Shown: positions 39,668 to 52,082, counted from the stretch's first letter. The stretch is 64,000 bases of DNA from Sphaerolaimus hirsutus (GCA_964036195.1 OZ038452.1:4013042-4077041); one strand, 5' to 3'. The notes: a model not told the origin generated them from the sequence alone. Numbers and translations: made by a program.

Positions 39668-41245
39668 TTATAGACTTTTGAAAAAAAGATGTCATTGTCA
39701 GCAGAGCAATTTCAAACTTCTATAACTCTTGAACAACAATTTGACATGCATATAGGCCTAGGTGGTATCTATACAGGGGTGGGCATTTTCAGCTGCCGCT
39801 GGAAAAACGCAATAGCTTGAGCTACAGTTGAGCTATCACAATGAAATTTTAACACAATAGAGTAGACTCCATAGGACACCTATTCTGAAGTTTGCAACCC
39901 AAACGGCCACATTTTGGATGAGTTGTGGAACACACAGTTTTTAGTGTAATTTTGCGACTTGGCGTCACCCATAGGATAAATCGAGGGTGGCATTTTAGGG
40001 GGGGGGGGGGTCACCGGTCTTTGGTGCTGTCCCATTCTGTTGTACTTTGGCCAATTTTGATGCCCTTTGCGTATGTTGGGCTTTGGGGTCAGGGCTACAA
40101 CCAAATTTTTTGCTTTCTCGAATAGTCCCCCAGTCCTGAGATAAGGGGGGTCAAGTCACAGAATTACACTAAAAACTGTGTGTTCCACAACTCACCCAAT
40201 CTTGGGTCATTTTCAAAAATACTGTATTTGCTTGAATAGTTCCCCCCTTGAATAATTCCCCCCTCATATAATCCCCCCTGTTAGACATGTGAGGTAAAAA
40301 TAATTCCCCCCCCTTGAATAATCCCCCCACATATGGACTAAAAACAGATCATAGGTAAATACATGTGTATGTTGTGTGTACACATTGTACGCAATGAATT
40401 AGCGCTGACGCTGATTCTGTTGAATATGAATTTTAGGCATTTGGTAAATGTGTTGTGTGCAATTTGAACAAAAATGTCATATTATCTGTATAATAAAGCA
40501 TATTTTGCTAAATGAATTTTGCAAAATGAAAAGAAACATGCTTGAAAATTCTGATGGAATAATAATTCCCCCCTTGAATAATCCCCCCTCGAATAATCCC
40601 CCCTCAAAAAAGTCTGACGAAATAATAATCCCCCAGGGGGATTATTCGAGCAAATACGGTATAATAAAATCTCTGGGAAGATCTCTTGCAGTTCAAACAA
40701 ATCTCATCTCAATCAGAAGAAAATATAATTAAATCTCTCTGGAAAATCATGGAAGAAATATAAATCAATTATATAAATATAATATAAATATAAGATTTTC
40801 TGAGATTCTCTGAGATTTTAGTAATATAAATCTCCCAGAGATTTTTTCAATGCTAGGTGTAGAAAAAAACTGCATGGATGTACCTGGGGTAACAGCTTTA
40901 AAGCTGTAAAATGCAAAGGTGTATTTTAAGTCCACCAGAAATTCGAAAATGCAATAATTATTGGGAAAAAAATTGAAGTGTCCAAAAAAATTTGAAAATT
41001 CAAAAACTATTGAAAAAGATTTGAAAATTTGAAAACTAATTGCAGAAAAAATTAAAATTCAAAAAATTATTTTACACTTAAAAACACTTTAAAAAACACT
41101 TAAAAATCAAAATACTGTTTTCCAGAAGGTTTGCCATTGTTAGTCGCATCACCTTCTATTTATCGTTTTGCTGTAACTCGGCTATGCATCGGGAAGCGTC
41201 AGCGCGTCATCAAATTCCGCTTCACAAAATTTAGGATGTCGTGAT
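39668..41245. other. Intron sequence with a P3 element, no gene
   Basis: 39840-40200 is a diverged inverted pair around 40000 (AACACACAGTTTTTAGTGTA and its inverse near 40170). 40222-40659 is a P3 palindrome. 40670-40850 is rich in AATATAAAT, and 40900-41130 is A/T-rich. No coding content is seen. Confidence 0.45.
40222..40659. mobile_element. TA-flanked palindromic G-tract element P3, copy b
   Basis: It starts CTGTATTTGCTTGAATAG and ends TCGAGCAAATACGG, flanked by TA. It has repeated TTGAATAATTCCCCCC blocks and is non-coding. Confidence 0.8.
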
Positions 41246-44200
41246 CAACGATGGGTAAGTTCTCAAATAAAAAACACTTTCTGTGTTTTGAGTTTTTCAA
41301 AAATGAATACCTGTGTTTTGAGTTTTTTTCATGAAAAAAACTTGAGTTTCTGTTTTATTTCAGTGTTTTTTGAAAAAACTCAAGTTTTCCTGTAAAAACT
41401 CAAGTTTTTTGGTAAAAACTCAAGTTTTTTAGTAAAAACTCAAGTTTTTTTTTGGTAAATACTCAAGTTTTCTAACAAAAAGTTGCATTTTACAGCATTT
41501 TGATGTGAAAACAGGGGTTTTCTTATCATATAAATATAGGTTTTGCTGTAGGTTTTGCTGATATAGATGTTCCACATATTGAGGATCTGCATATTTGTTC
41601 ATGTGTCAAAAAGTCCACAAAAATGTCCACTACAGTCCACAAAATCAAAAAATAAGCATGTCCACTCCACAGCATAAGCATCAACAAAATGTCAAAAAAA
41701 TGACAATTCACACTGTACAATAAAATACTTCAATGGATGTGCACTGTATGTTGTACTGTGTGATTAAACTGCAACTATATGTCAGATATTTTACTAACTA
41801 GGTAAACAACGGTGGGAATAAAACTCCCTTTGACTCCCAAAACACCAAACAGTGCTGCGCCAGCATGTGTTCACTGCACGTGGACTGGATGTGTTCCTAG
41901 GTTGTTGAAAAGTTGTTTTTAGGTACGGGGATGTGTGGAACACAAAGAACTGTTGTGCCAAGTGCCCGTAGGCACAAGGCTTACAGCTCATGCAAGCACA
42001 GCTAATGAACGGACAGGTGTTAGCCTAGTTGTTTAGCACACTGTTAGTTATTCAAAGGCTGGGCCAAAATGCATTTTGAAGAGCTTCATATCATTACGTC
42101 AGCAAAGTAAACTACAAAATCAGAAACACAATAGGTATAGCATTAGCAGAAATAACTGTAGAATTACATAACTGGAGGCCTCACAGTTCGAAAATAAATA
42201 TATAGAAAAGCACCAACTGGCTACTGAATCTAGGTAGAAACTGGCTTTTAAGCAGGTCACTAATAGATCACCTTACCATAAGACAATGAACATATGGACA
42301 AATTTTACATTATCTTACCATAATACAAATGAATAAAAAGGCTCACTTTTACATATAAAAGTAGGGAAAATACACACTATAAATAACTGCAATGTACATT
42401 ACAAAATTGCACAGTAAATATTTACAATAATGTTGCATGAAACAGCTAACATTTTATCACTTTTTCTATCACCAAAATTTAACATAAAACTGTCACTTTA
42501 AAGTTACAAGAACTATTTAACAGACTACATAAAACTAGAGTCAAGCATAAACTCAATTTACACATCAATTTACTATGGAAACTAACAAATAACACTGTAA
42601 AATACACTTTTACTGTTTCTACAGAATTTATTGAATATAAAGTTATTTCAGTTTATCTCAGAAACTATTGGTACCTATATGTTCTCTTGAAAGTTGCAAC
42701 TTGGTGCTTATAAATGGACCGTTGCACCAACCGCACAGACCCCAGTGTAAACAGAGCACCCAGGACAACTTGGGCACTCCCGTTGGAGTGAAATCAGTAG
42801 CCATCACAATAGTGATTGTCACCACGATGTAATGCAACACTCCTTGAGTGATTGCAACAAGTGACTCCCAGTCACCACAGTGTGCTCCATTTATACCTAG
42901 GTCTGTCGACAGGTAAAGCCCCTTCACTCACACCGGCCACCTCCCAAGAAAACAGGCACAAGTGTGAGAAAAACTGTCAATTTACAGCACACTTATCAAT
43001 AACACCTCAAAAAATACAATAGTTACTACAATACCTAATGAATTACACAGGAATATAATATGAACTAATATACATTTTAATGAATGGACAATTAACATAA
43101 TTACGGGGAAACATGTAATAAATCAGTACTGCAGCAAAGTTCCATTCCGGCGTACCGTCCTGGGGCTGCAGCCTTGTTGGTGGCGTGGCAGTGCACAGCG
43201 AACTTCACATTCGCTGTGACTTCCCTGTGCACTACGAGTCTTCATCCAGCCACTCACAGTCAACAATCCCTCACAGGCACCTGACACTGCAGCGCCACTC
43301 TCCCAACACTGCAGACTGCAATGCATGCACATTGCACTCACTATGCTCCGTATCTGCATGTAAAACCAAGCCATAAATGCCCAAAGATATTTACTACATG
43401 AAAAAATCCAATTTACATAACACTCTAAAATCATACAAAATGAGGATGTGATTATAATCGGGGGTTACGGTAGCAAACTACACCGGTCTTATCTATCTGC
43501 CCACTGGCACATTCAGTTATGTCTGCATTCCACTTCGCCCAGCTAGCTGAGGGATTGGGTGGGGAATTACACTGGTTCCTAATGACTGTGGGGGTATCTA
43601 CACATGTTTATTAACAACATTCTAGTTACATAACTTGATTTACTTACTATGAAACACAAGTTTACAGTGCATTTCTTTCCAGCTTACAAAATGACTTTTT
43701 ACTATACTTTTCTAGTGAAAACTGGTAATTGACTAAACTTAACACAGTAGTAAAAACGATTTTCCATCTATGCAGCTTTTCCAGCTGTCATTGACACCTG
43801 CTTGTTCATGTTTTATTTCACCTACACAGAGTGTAAAATCTGAGTTTCTGTCAAAGAAATATGGCTTTGACATTCAGTTGAATTTCCACTAAATAGTTGG
43901 GTGGCTGGAACTGAAAGTTCTAAAATAAAATCAGACTGGTATACACTTCATGTATACATGATGTATTTACTCAATTATGTACCTAAATACTGTGTTCAGA
44001 AAAAACGATTTTTTTAATTTACGAGTTGTCAGAAATTATTTCTATTTTACACAGGGGAATATTTTCGTTTTTTACATCATTTTTATCCTCACATATATCT
44101 GAACATGCACATCGTTGAAGCCTTCAACATATCTGAACTACTTACTCATCCCAAAACACCTCATATTAAATTTCAACAAAAAATCACGTTTAAGAGAAAA

Positions 44201-44695
44201 TGGGTTCATATGGAGATGCCTAGCGCCCAATATCCTGGGCACTGGCTTAAGGGACCCTCCACACTGTCAGTGGACACTGGCATGCTAAGTAAATACACCA
44301 CCTTGTCTCCAAAACCACACCAAAACTTGACAGCAGCAAAATCTTTTTTTTCATCAAATCATCACATTATTTTGCAAAAACCATGTCAGCTCATCAGAAA
44401 CATGTTTATTGAGAGCCTGATAAACTGACTCATGCAAATACATATAAAAATACTACAGACACATACATTATGTATGTTCATACTCACATTGTTCAGTTCA
44501 AATCATGTGCCTGAAAAAAACTCAAAAAACATTTACGTATTTTCTGTGTTTCCGTGTTTCCGTGTTCTCTGAAAAAAAACTCATTTGAGTTTCCGTGTTT
44601 TTCAAAATTGCTGAGTTTCCGTGTTTCCGTGTTAAACAAAAACACGGAAACTCACTGAGTTTCCGTATTTAATATGTGTGTTTTTGCCATCGTTG
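41246..44695. mobile_element. hAT-like 3.45-kb element, CAACGATGG ends
   Basis: It starts CAACGATGGGTAAG and ends TTTTTGCCATCGTTG, with an exact 8-bp duplication GTCGTGAT at 41238-41245 and 44696-44703. Subterminal arrays are AAAACTCAAGTTTTT-type at the left and TGAGTTTCCGTGTTT-type at the right. The 41,700-44,000 interior is ordinary-complexity sequence without a recognisable transposase; it may be captured DNA. The ends belong to the same style as 49537-50348 and 62098-63299 (TAACGATGG). Confidence 0.85.
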
Positions 44696-44767
44696 GTCGT
44701 GATGATAGGTGATGTGTGTGGAAGAAGTATGTGGACATGTCTTCGCAGAGGCCGCTTCACGCGCATC

Positions 44768-44917
44768 CAGAGGCAGTCCCAGACCCTGTAAAATGTCGAA
44801 TGCCCTGCAACATGGCAACCCAGTTGCTATCTTGGGGAGCATTTTACACAATTTTGACACTTTGCATGAAATTTGACATTTTACAGGGTATTTTACAGGG
44901 TCCAGGACTGGCACCTG
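44768..44917. mobile_element. Small palindromic CAGGTGCCAGTCC element
   Basis: It begins CAGAGGCAGTCCCAGACCCT and ends CCAGGACTGGCACCTG. The body consists of TTTTACA / TGTAAAA and ATTTTGACACTTTGCAT steps. Relatives lie at both ends of the following UGT intron. Confidence 0.7.
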
Positions 44918-44973
44918 TCCACCTCCCAATGCATCACACACCCATTTTTTGGCCGTGACCCCCCCCCCCTCAG

Positions 44974-45106
44974 ACCACCCGCGCACGAATCTATTCTTCA
45001 CGCATGGGGGCTACAACAGCTTACTGGAGTGCGTCAGTGCGGGCGTGCCCATGCTGCTCATGCCAATCATGTTTGACCAGTACAGCAACGCGCACAGAGC
45101 CGCCAG
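44974..45106 (+). CDS. UDP-glycosyltransferase exon (signature motif)
   Basis: The C-run acceptor CCCCCCCCCTCAG precedes it. Completed by one base of the previous exon it reads NHPRTNLFFTHGGYNSLLEC, then AGVPMLLMPIMFDQYSNAHR. THGGYNS ... GVP ... P ... DQ is the core of the UGT signature that binds UDP. The exon ends in a split Arg codon (AG) at 45106 before GTGGCAG, a weak but usable donor. The donor lies at the left terminus of a CAGGTG-type mini-element. Confidence 0.92.
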
Positions 45107-46257
45107 GTGGCAGTGCCGAGCCCTGGAAAGTGAAAGTATAGTGTCAAATGTCATGTAAAGTGTGAAATGTCATGTAAAAGGTCAATCAAAACAAAAAGAA
45201 AAGATTTTATTTCTGACCTTTGCAAGATAATTGGCACTATGGTTGGGAACCCGACCCGACCCAACCCGATCCGAACCCAATACCCGCACACTTTTTGGAA
45301 CCAAAACCGGATACCCGAACCCGACTCTGCTACCCGAACCCAAACCTGATACCCAAACACGCACTCAATACCCGAACCCGCACTCAATACCCGATAATAC
45401 CCGCAAAAATATCACACAGTTTAATCTTTCAAGCAGTTGTGAATACAACTTCCAGTTGTTTGGTGCAGTTGTAATTTAGACTATTCTAATTGGTTTGTTT
45501 CAATTAGTTCAGATATGATTTTATTTTGTACTGCATGTTTTCATTCACATTTGAAAATTTTTTTATTCAATTGAAGACAAAGGCTGCCTTTCCCTTGGCC
45601 AAAATGACTGCCAGATATCTGGGTGCACTTGATTCCAGTTTTCTCCCAAGAGTGTGTTCAGGTACACTGGTTCAGTGAGGTAAACAGTCTGACTGGGTGC
45701 ACTGCCAGGCACGGTGCCAGAGCAACTTAGAAAAAGTTGTTTGCTCAACTGCAGAATGTCCACACAGTTGAGTTTGCAACTATTTTGTAATCAGGCAATG
45801 AGAATTGCTATTCTAAGTGTGCCAACAGTTACACCTTATTGCAATCCTGTGAATTCCACTGGAATACTGCCACCATTAACTAAGATGTTTCAAGCACTAT
45901 TGAAAGCTTTTGGTGGGTTTAGTCAATTAAGCTCAAGGTTTAGTCATTTTATTTTCGTAAAGCTCAATTGCTACAATTGTAAATGATTACTAAGAATCAT
46001 TGAAATATATTTGTTGTAGGTTCACAGTGCAATGGCTCTGGCAGTTATTACCCAAGCAAGTTGAGGTAACACTGTGTGTAAGCCAATGTGAATCCACCAA
46101 AAATATGTTTCACTATTTTTAGAAGCCGCAGCCACGATGGTGTGATGGTATCCCAAAACAAATAAGGTTATGTTTTATATCACAATTCAATGGCATGCTT
46201 TTTTCTTGAGCAAGATGATTTTTTTTGGAATAACTGTCGCGTCTCCATGCGTATTCA

Positions 46258-46911
46258 CCGTATTTCCCCGAAATACCCCCCGGGGGGTGATTGTTTCATA
46301 GTGCTCCAGAGAGGGGGGGGGGGTGATTATTTCACCAGAAATTTTTTGAAATCCTAGTACAAAATCGTTGTTTGTGATGTGCGCTGGGGTAGAAAAATGC
46401 ATCAATAAATTACATGTATAGACTCCTGTAGACTAATATTAGTACGTAGATGGTATAAACACTGTTATAACGTGATTCCAACATTGTTTTAACGTGTGTT
46501 CTGCACTACGCAGAACACAAACTGCAGTATTTGTCATGTACGTTCTCTTTACACTCAATCTGGGGGGTAGACTAATATTAGTACGTAGATGGTAGCAACA
46601 CAGTTCTCAAGTGATTCTGACATTGTTTTAACGTGTGTTCTGCACTACGCAGAACACAAACGGCAGTATTTGTCATGTACGTTCTCTTTACACTCAATCT
46701 GGGGGGTATTTCGAGGGGGGTGATTGTTTAATAGTGGTCTCGAGAGGAGGGCGACAAATGAGGGGGAGGGGGGTATTTCGAGGGGGGTGATTGTTTAATA
46801 GTGGTCTCGAGAGGAGGGGGACAAATGAGGGGGAGGGGGGGTTTTTCGAGGGGGGGAGGTATTTCGAGGGGGGTATTTCGAGGGGGGGGGGGGTATTTCG
46901 AGGAAATATGG
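46258..46911. mobile_element. Palindromic G-tract element P2, copy a
   Basis: It starts CCGTATTTCCCCGAAATACC and ends TTTCGAGGAAATATGG before TA (the left flank is CA, perhaps mutated). It contains a direct duplication of about 150 bases (46435-46580 and 46565-46710) with ACTAATATTAGTACGTAGAT and TGTTCTGCACTACGCAGAAC. Confidence 0.75.
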
Positions 46912-46976
46912 TATACACCTTGTGATAGATGCTGTATTTTTGTTGTTCAATCCAATACCATTTTATTACCTGATAC

Positions 46977-47117
46977 CCAACAATTCTATTACCCGATACC
47001 CTACAATTCTATTACCTGATACCCAACAATTCTATTACTCGATACCCGACAATTCTATTACCTGATACCCAACAATTCTATTACCCGATACCCAACAATT
47101 CTATTACCCGATACCTG
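46977..47117. repeat. Tandem repeat, unit about 23-28 bases, six copies
   Basis: Consecutive units read as variants of CCAACAATTCTATTACCCGA then TAC. They lie in the right subterminal zone of the hAT-like element 45238-47270. Confidence 0.8.
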
Positions 47118-47380
47118 ACATTTTGATCTGAAAACCCGACCCGATACCCGCCTCAATACCCGAACCCGAACCCGATACCCACAAAATTTTTGGAACCGAT
47201 ACCTGATACCCGACTCGAAATTTTTTAGACCCGATACCTGAACCCGAAGATTTTGAAATTCCCAACCCTAATTGGCACTTTCATTACGTTTGTCATGACA
47301 ATTGACACTGTATCTTACATTTTACATGACAATTGACACCTAACGTTACACTTTACAGGGCTTGGGACTGCCCACAGGTG

Positions 47381-48740
47381 CTGACTTTGCTAAGTGGAGG
47401 GTGAGTGGCCGGTTAAGTGGCCGGCAAACTTTCTGGAAAATATTGTCTTTGTGGAAAAAGTTTTTTTTCTAAAATGGTATTACAAATTTTGAATTTCTTC
47501 CAACAGTTGTATTCAAATTTTAGAATTTAGTTGATGAATTTTCAAAGCTTTTTGATTACTTTTCATATTTTCGAATATTTTGCATAAGCTTTTTGAGTTT
47601 TTTCACCAAATAATTGCATTTTCAAACTTTTTGTACAGCTCAAGGCTTCGTTTTTTGAAGTTTATTGTACTCGGAGCAATGCACAGTGTGCGTTCTATCA
47701 CTGTTTTTATAAAGTAGGCGGACATTTCACCCTACAAAATCGGAGAGTTAGAATTCGCTCGCGAATAGAGCGAACAACGAAACTTGTGTCCCACACGGAC
47801 GCTAGAAATTGAAAAAGAAAATCATATTAAAAGAAAAATGGACGTTTTGCCGCGTCCGTGCGTGCCACGCCCTAGATATCTACATTTTCAACGTTGCTCG
47901 TTGAAAGCGAAAGAATTTGACCGTTCAAACTATCGTTTTACCGTTCAAACTACCGTTTTTGTTTTTATTTTATTTTTTCATTCGTTGGCTCTGTTCCAAC
48001 AGAAGATAACTTGGCAGCCGGCCAAAATGTCGAAATCCGCTAAAAATATGAATAAAATAGGCTCACAATAGCTATATAACCATGTATATAACCAAAAATC
48101 GTGATTTTGAATGTGGAAATTGGCAAAGCGAAGCAAATTTTAACGATTTTTGGCTAACTTTGAGTTTTCACTCTCATTTGAATTATACGCAACCGGTAAC
48201 TGGGATAAGGGCCAAGTTTTCATACGTGACCCGATCTATTCCAATGGTTAAAATATTGCGTCACAATACCTAATGCCGTCATGCACTCTCCACTGGAGAG
48301 ATTGACGCAAATGTTTGTAGGGCGATACGTCTGCCGACTTTACATACTTGTAGAGAAGAGTGAACTGTCAATTGTATCACGTTTACTACTACTTTAAAGG
48401 GTGGCATATTCCTACACTTTTCTTGTTAATTTTGAATATATTTTTGTGTTTTACAGATTTCCAAGCTAGTACGGCAGATTAACAATGGCAAACAAAAATT
48501 AAAAACGTTTTCAAATTTCAAATTTTACTGAACCTTAATTATTTTCTCACCCTAGAAAGAACACATCTAAATTAATTTTTGATAGAAAATTTTGAAAATT
48601 TGAAAACTTTTCAACAGGTTTAGAAAATTTGAAAATTGAAAAAAAAATTTCTGGAAGAAATTTGAAATTTGAAAGGTCGTTTTGGTAAAAAGCTTTAAAA
48701 TTTTACGTTTTCCAAAAATGCCGGTATTTTAACAACACTG
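47381..48740. other. Intron spacer with a repeat shared with 52083-53577
   Basis: 47700-48350 carries wording found inverted around 52230-53330 (for example GGCGATACGTCTGCCGACTT, CTCCACTGGAGAG). The copy here is uninterrupted at CACTCTCC (48285-48292). A frame of about 95 codons at 47784-48071 is part of this repeat and not credible as a gene. 48700-48740 is the end of an unpaired TTTAACAACACTG element. Confidence 0.5.
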
Positions 48741-48959
48741 CGCTGTGCCAGAGTTTTTAAAAGTACGGAATTTTTTTCGAAGTATACGTAAACGTAAAGT
48801 ATTTATTTTTTACTCACCCCCTGAGAAAAGAAAACGTAAAGTAAATTTTTTGTACTTTTACTCACGAGTAAACGTGAGTAAATGTACTTTTGCTCACAGA
48901 AAACGTAAACGTGAGTATTTTTGAGAACTGTTACCCCAATTTTTGCTCAAAATCACTTA

Positions 48960-49309
48960 CTGTATTTACTCGAATAATTCCCCCCACTTGAATAAGTCCC
49001 CCCTCGAATAATTCCCCCTGTTAGATGAGTAAGGAAAAAATAATTACCCCACTTGAATAATTCCCCCCCCCCATGACAGAAGGTAGATAATGCACATTCT
49101 TTTAACAAAACACAATCCATGAAGTCAAAGCATGCAAAAAGTCTGTGTGTACTTTGATTCATGGAATGGAAATGCAGTACATCGAAGTGCAAAGATGCAA
49201 TGTTATGTGCACTACCAATGGAAACAGGGCATACATGTGTATGTAATGTGATAAAAACATGCTTAAAAATTAAGATGAAATAATAACCCCCCCACCTGAA
49301 TAATTCCCT
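48960..49309. mobile_element. Palindromic G-tract element P3, one end truncated
   Basis: It starts CTGTATTTACTCGAATAATT after TA. The right side stops at CCTGAATAATTCCC without the expected terminal inverted repeat, where the GGCGCC-rich segment begins. Confidence 0.6.
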
Positions 49310-49495
49310 TTAATGGCGCCAAAGTGTGCCAGCGCCATGGCGCCATTGGCGCTTGGCGCCCTTTTCTGTGGCGCCATTATTTCGAATGGCGCCATGGCGC
49401 CCTTGGCGCCTGGCGCCATTTTATCTGGTGCCAATTTGGCGCCCGGCGCCATTGTTTTGGATGGCGCCGGAAATGGCGCCAAAATGCCAAGATGA
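49310..49495. repeat. GGCGCC-rich palindromic mosaic
   Basis: Dense GGCGCC and ATGGCGCCAT steps interleave with TTTCT/TTTTG spacers. Similar to 54240-54432. Open frames on both strands here reflect repeat periodicity, not genes. Confidence 0.7.
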
Positions 49496-49536
49496 TCAGT
49501 GATATTTCTCGACATAAAAGTGCCTTATCTGATGAA

Positions 49537-50348
49537 TAACGATGGCAAACCCCCCGAAAAAAAGTATTTAAATTTTTAAGTGTTTTTTCCTAAATGAATT
49601 TTCGAATTTTCGAATTTTTTCCCAAATGAATTTTCGAATTTTCGAATCTTTTTTGTCAATTTTCGAATCTTTTTCACAAAATGTTGAATTTTGAGCTTAA
49701 AACACAGTATTTGGACTGTTTTCATGTTTGGAACCCCTTTTAACGTAAATTTCACTGTGATTTTGCACCATTTCTGAACGCCTTCCAAAAAAAACGCTTG
49801 TGTATATACCGTATTTCTTCGATTTTATTGACTGTTCATTTACATGGCCATGCTCGATTACTTTGACGGGTTTGGAGGGCATCTGAAGAATACATTGACA
49901 GTCAATAAAATCGAAGAAATACGGTAACTGCCCCTCGGACTTTTTGATGGACCTGCGTCCCCGTTTCTGCGCCGCGGTTCTAATTGTTCACGGCACGGCT
50001 CAGTGCATTCCTCAATATATGTGTCGGGTCCGCTGCTGTTGCGGCGGACCCCATTTCAATGTTTTATGGGTTTTTTCTATTACATCAGTCTTTTTCAGAC
50101 CCACCACATATCAATTGTCGCTTTATTTTGCACGCTGAACTTAAGAGTGTGTTTTGTCGCCTTGAATTCCCTGGAAAATTCGAAAACTATTTTCGAATTT
50201 TTGAATTTTCGAATTTTCGAATATTTTGAAAAATAAATCGATTTTTAAGTGTTTTTTCCAGGGGTGGAATAAAAATTCGAAAATTATGAAAAAATTCAAA
50301 AATTCGAAAATGTTTTCGAATTTTCGAATCTTTTTTTTGCCATCGTTA
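49537..50348. mobile_element. hAT-like element, TAACGATGGCAAA ends, 812 bp
   Basis: It starts TAACGATGGCAAA and ends TTTGCCATCGTTA, with an exact 8-bp duplication CTGATGAA at 49529-49536 and 50349-50356. Subterminal arrays of TTTTCGAATTTTCGAA are present. It contains a 116-bp TA-flanked palindrome. No transposase is encoded. Confidence 0.9.
49809..49924. mobile_element. TA-flanked 116-bp element with 30-base inverted ends
   Basis: It starts CCGTATTTCTTCGATTTTAT and ends AAAATCGAAGAAATACGG, with TA on both sides. It is nested in the hAT-like element 49537-50348. It shares only the outer CCGTATTTC with the G-tract elements and lacks G runs. Confidence 0.8.
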
Positions 50349-50356
50349 CTGATGAA

Positions 50357-50828
50357 TGATGACATTTACCTTTCTAACTTTTTGTTAGCATTGCAATTTT
50401 GGGTTCATGTTGGCTGTTTTATACAACATAAACTGCTTTTTTACAATTGATTAACTGTCAATCACCTTTGTTACAGCCCTCAACATTGATTACCTATTTA
50501 CCGTACTGTATTTCATCGAAATACCCTCAGTCTCAATTGATTTATGATTTATTTCCCCAGCTCGCTCAAATTTTGGGTATTTTGAGGGGGGTTTATTCAA
50601 GGAAACCTAGTTATATTAGTAAGGGCGAGACACTACCTACATACCGTATTTCCTCGAAAGACGCCTGGGGAATTGCATTTTTGCAGAGCGCAAATTTAGA
50701 GGGGGGTTTCGAGGGACAGGGTATTTCAAGAGCGGGGGTTATTTTTCATAAGCTCACTCGAGGGGGGATCCTGTGAAAATTTTGTACTTGTATGCTGTAT
50801 TTGCTTGAATAATTGTCAGACTTAATAC
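50357..50828. other. Degenerate G-tract element sequence, no gene
   Basis: Partial termini of the CCGTATTTC(C/A)TCGAAA type are seen near 50503 and 50645, with GAGGGGGG blocks. No complete element boundaries and no gene are seen. Confidence 0.4.
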
Positions 50829-52050
50829 CAGAGTTGGTCAAATACTGGTATTATTGGAAAACGTAAACGTAAACGTTAAATACCTTTTCCAAAATGAAAG
50901 TATCAATACTAAAACGTAAGGTATTTTTAAAGTACCTGGGAAAATGTCAAATAAAACGGAAACGTAAAAAAATTATTACCGTATTTCATCTAATAGAAGG
51001 GCTATTTTTCACCAACTTTCTATTATGGAGACACCGTCTTTTGGAAGCTGCCCTTCTTTTTTTTTGCCAGTTGTTCAATCAATTTTTCACGTTCTGTCAA
51101 CGTTTTCCCAAGTGTTATGTCGCAAAAAGTTTATATTATGACGATTCATAGAGTTCTTTCAACATTTGATTTTCAAATAGCACAAAATCTATCAACGAAA
51201 GCCACTAAATAACAGCATCTGCTGACTTCTTTGGCATTGAAGCATTTGGCACAATTCGAGTTTGGGAAGTAATACATAATACTCAGCACTGCAGGTGGCG
51301 TCGAGCTATAGAATACCGTATTACCTCGAATTATCCCCCCCTTGAATTTACCCCCCCTCGAATTAACCCCCCCTCAAAATCGGCTGGGGAAATAATAAAC
51401 CCCCCCCCCCTCGAAATACCCCCCCCCCCCTTCGGAATGATGCACGTCATGTATATAATAAATACGCCATGTATGCAATGTACATGATGTATATTACTGT
51501 TTATTTGTATTGCAGCTACACATGGACATGTTTGTGTAGCTAATCTACGTTTTTATGTCCAAATATATCTTGTTTGGACACATTTATTACCTGTTTTGGG
51601 CATGCAAATGCCTACTATTTACTACGATCCTTACGAAAATTTCTGACGAAATAATAAGACCCCCCCTCGAATAAACCCCCCCTCAAATTAACCCCCCCTC
51701 AAATTTTGCTGGCGAAATAATAAACCCCCATGGGGGTATTTCAAGGTGATACGGTAGGTAAATTGAATATTTAATATACCTATTTTGAAAATACGGCTTC
51801 TGTGGAGGAAAAGTGTGCGCTGGCGCGCAAAATTTTTTAAGTCGTCGGAAATTTATGGCGGAAGTTGTATTTTGCCGAAAATTATTGGGTCTCACAACAT
51901 TTTTACGTTTTCTCTGGTACCCAGGTATTTCAGTCAGGAAAACGTAACAAAACGTAACGGTATTTTATGAAAACGTAAACGTTTATGTAAGTATAAATAC
52001 CCGAATAACAGGGTATTTTGGGTAAACATAAATACGTTTTTACAACTGCG
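50829..52050. mobile_element. hAT-like CAGAGTTG element, 1.22 kb
   Basis: It starts CAGAGTTGGTCAAATACTGG and ends CGTTTTTACAACTGCG, with an exact 8-bp duplication CTTAATAC at 50821-50828 and 52051-52058. It carries a nested P1 palindrome at 51316-51754. Subterminal ACGTAAACGTAAACG arrays are present. Confidence 0.88.
51316..51754. mobile_element. TA-flanked palindromic G-tract element P1, copy c (inverse)
   Basis: It starts CCGTATTACCTCGAATTATC and ends AAGGTGATACGG, flanked by TA. Its interior is the inverse of P1 copies a and b (TACATGATGT and GGACACATTTATTACC). Confidence 0.83.
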
Positions 52051-52082
52051 CTTAATACAGAGTCAGACAAAATAACATGCTA

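Larger units (their letters stand above)
38373..44973. other. UGT intron, about 6.6 kb, repeat-filled
   Basis: Donor GTGAGT, acceptor CCCCCCCCCTCAG. Contents: a GGCGCC-rich palindrome, a hAT-like 844-bp element, a P3 palindrome, a 3.45-kb hAT-like element, and a CAGGTGCCAGTCC mini-element 56 bases before the acceptor. Confidence 0.7.
45238..47270. mobile_element. hAT-like element, TATGGTTGGG ends, 2.03 kb
   Basis: It starts TATGGTTGGGAACCCGACCC and ends AATTCCCAACCCTA, with an exact 8-bp duplication ATTGGCAC at 45230-45237 and 47271-47278. Both subterminal zones are built of ACCCGA/TACCCGA steps that look telomere-like but are element-specific. It carries a nested P2 palindrome (46258-46911). 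No transposase is encoded. Confidence 0.9.
45104..47380. mobile_element. CAGGTGGCAGTGCC mini-element, split by a hAT-like insertion
   Basis: The left end CAGGTGGCAGTGCCGAGCCC overlaps the last three bases of the UGT exon. The right end is TTTACAGGGCTTGGGACTG, near 47352-47380. Between them lies the hAT-like element 45238-47270. Unit wording TGTCAAATGTCATGTAAA matches 54930-55080. The outer right edge is uncertain by about 10 bases. Confidence 0.6.

Noticed and set aside
41246-44695. Solo LTR within 41,700-43,600
   Set aside because: No TG...CA ends with a short duplication could be found; the stretch is better explained as the interior of the hAT-like element.
46694-47019. Glycine/proline-rich open frames in G-tract elements
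   Set aside because: They arise from poly-G/C runs in palindromes and occur on both strands.
45238-47270. Telomere-like or interstitial telomeric repeat (ACCCGA, TACCCGA)
   Set aside because: The steps are irregular, inverted at the two ends and bounded by an 8-bp duplication, so they are subterminal repeats of a hAT-like element.
47784-48071. 95-codon + strand frame
   Set aside because: It is part of a repeat shared with 52230-53330, where the frame is not preserved.
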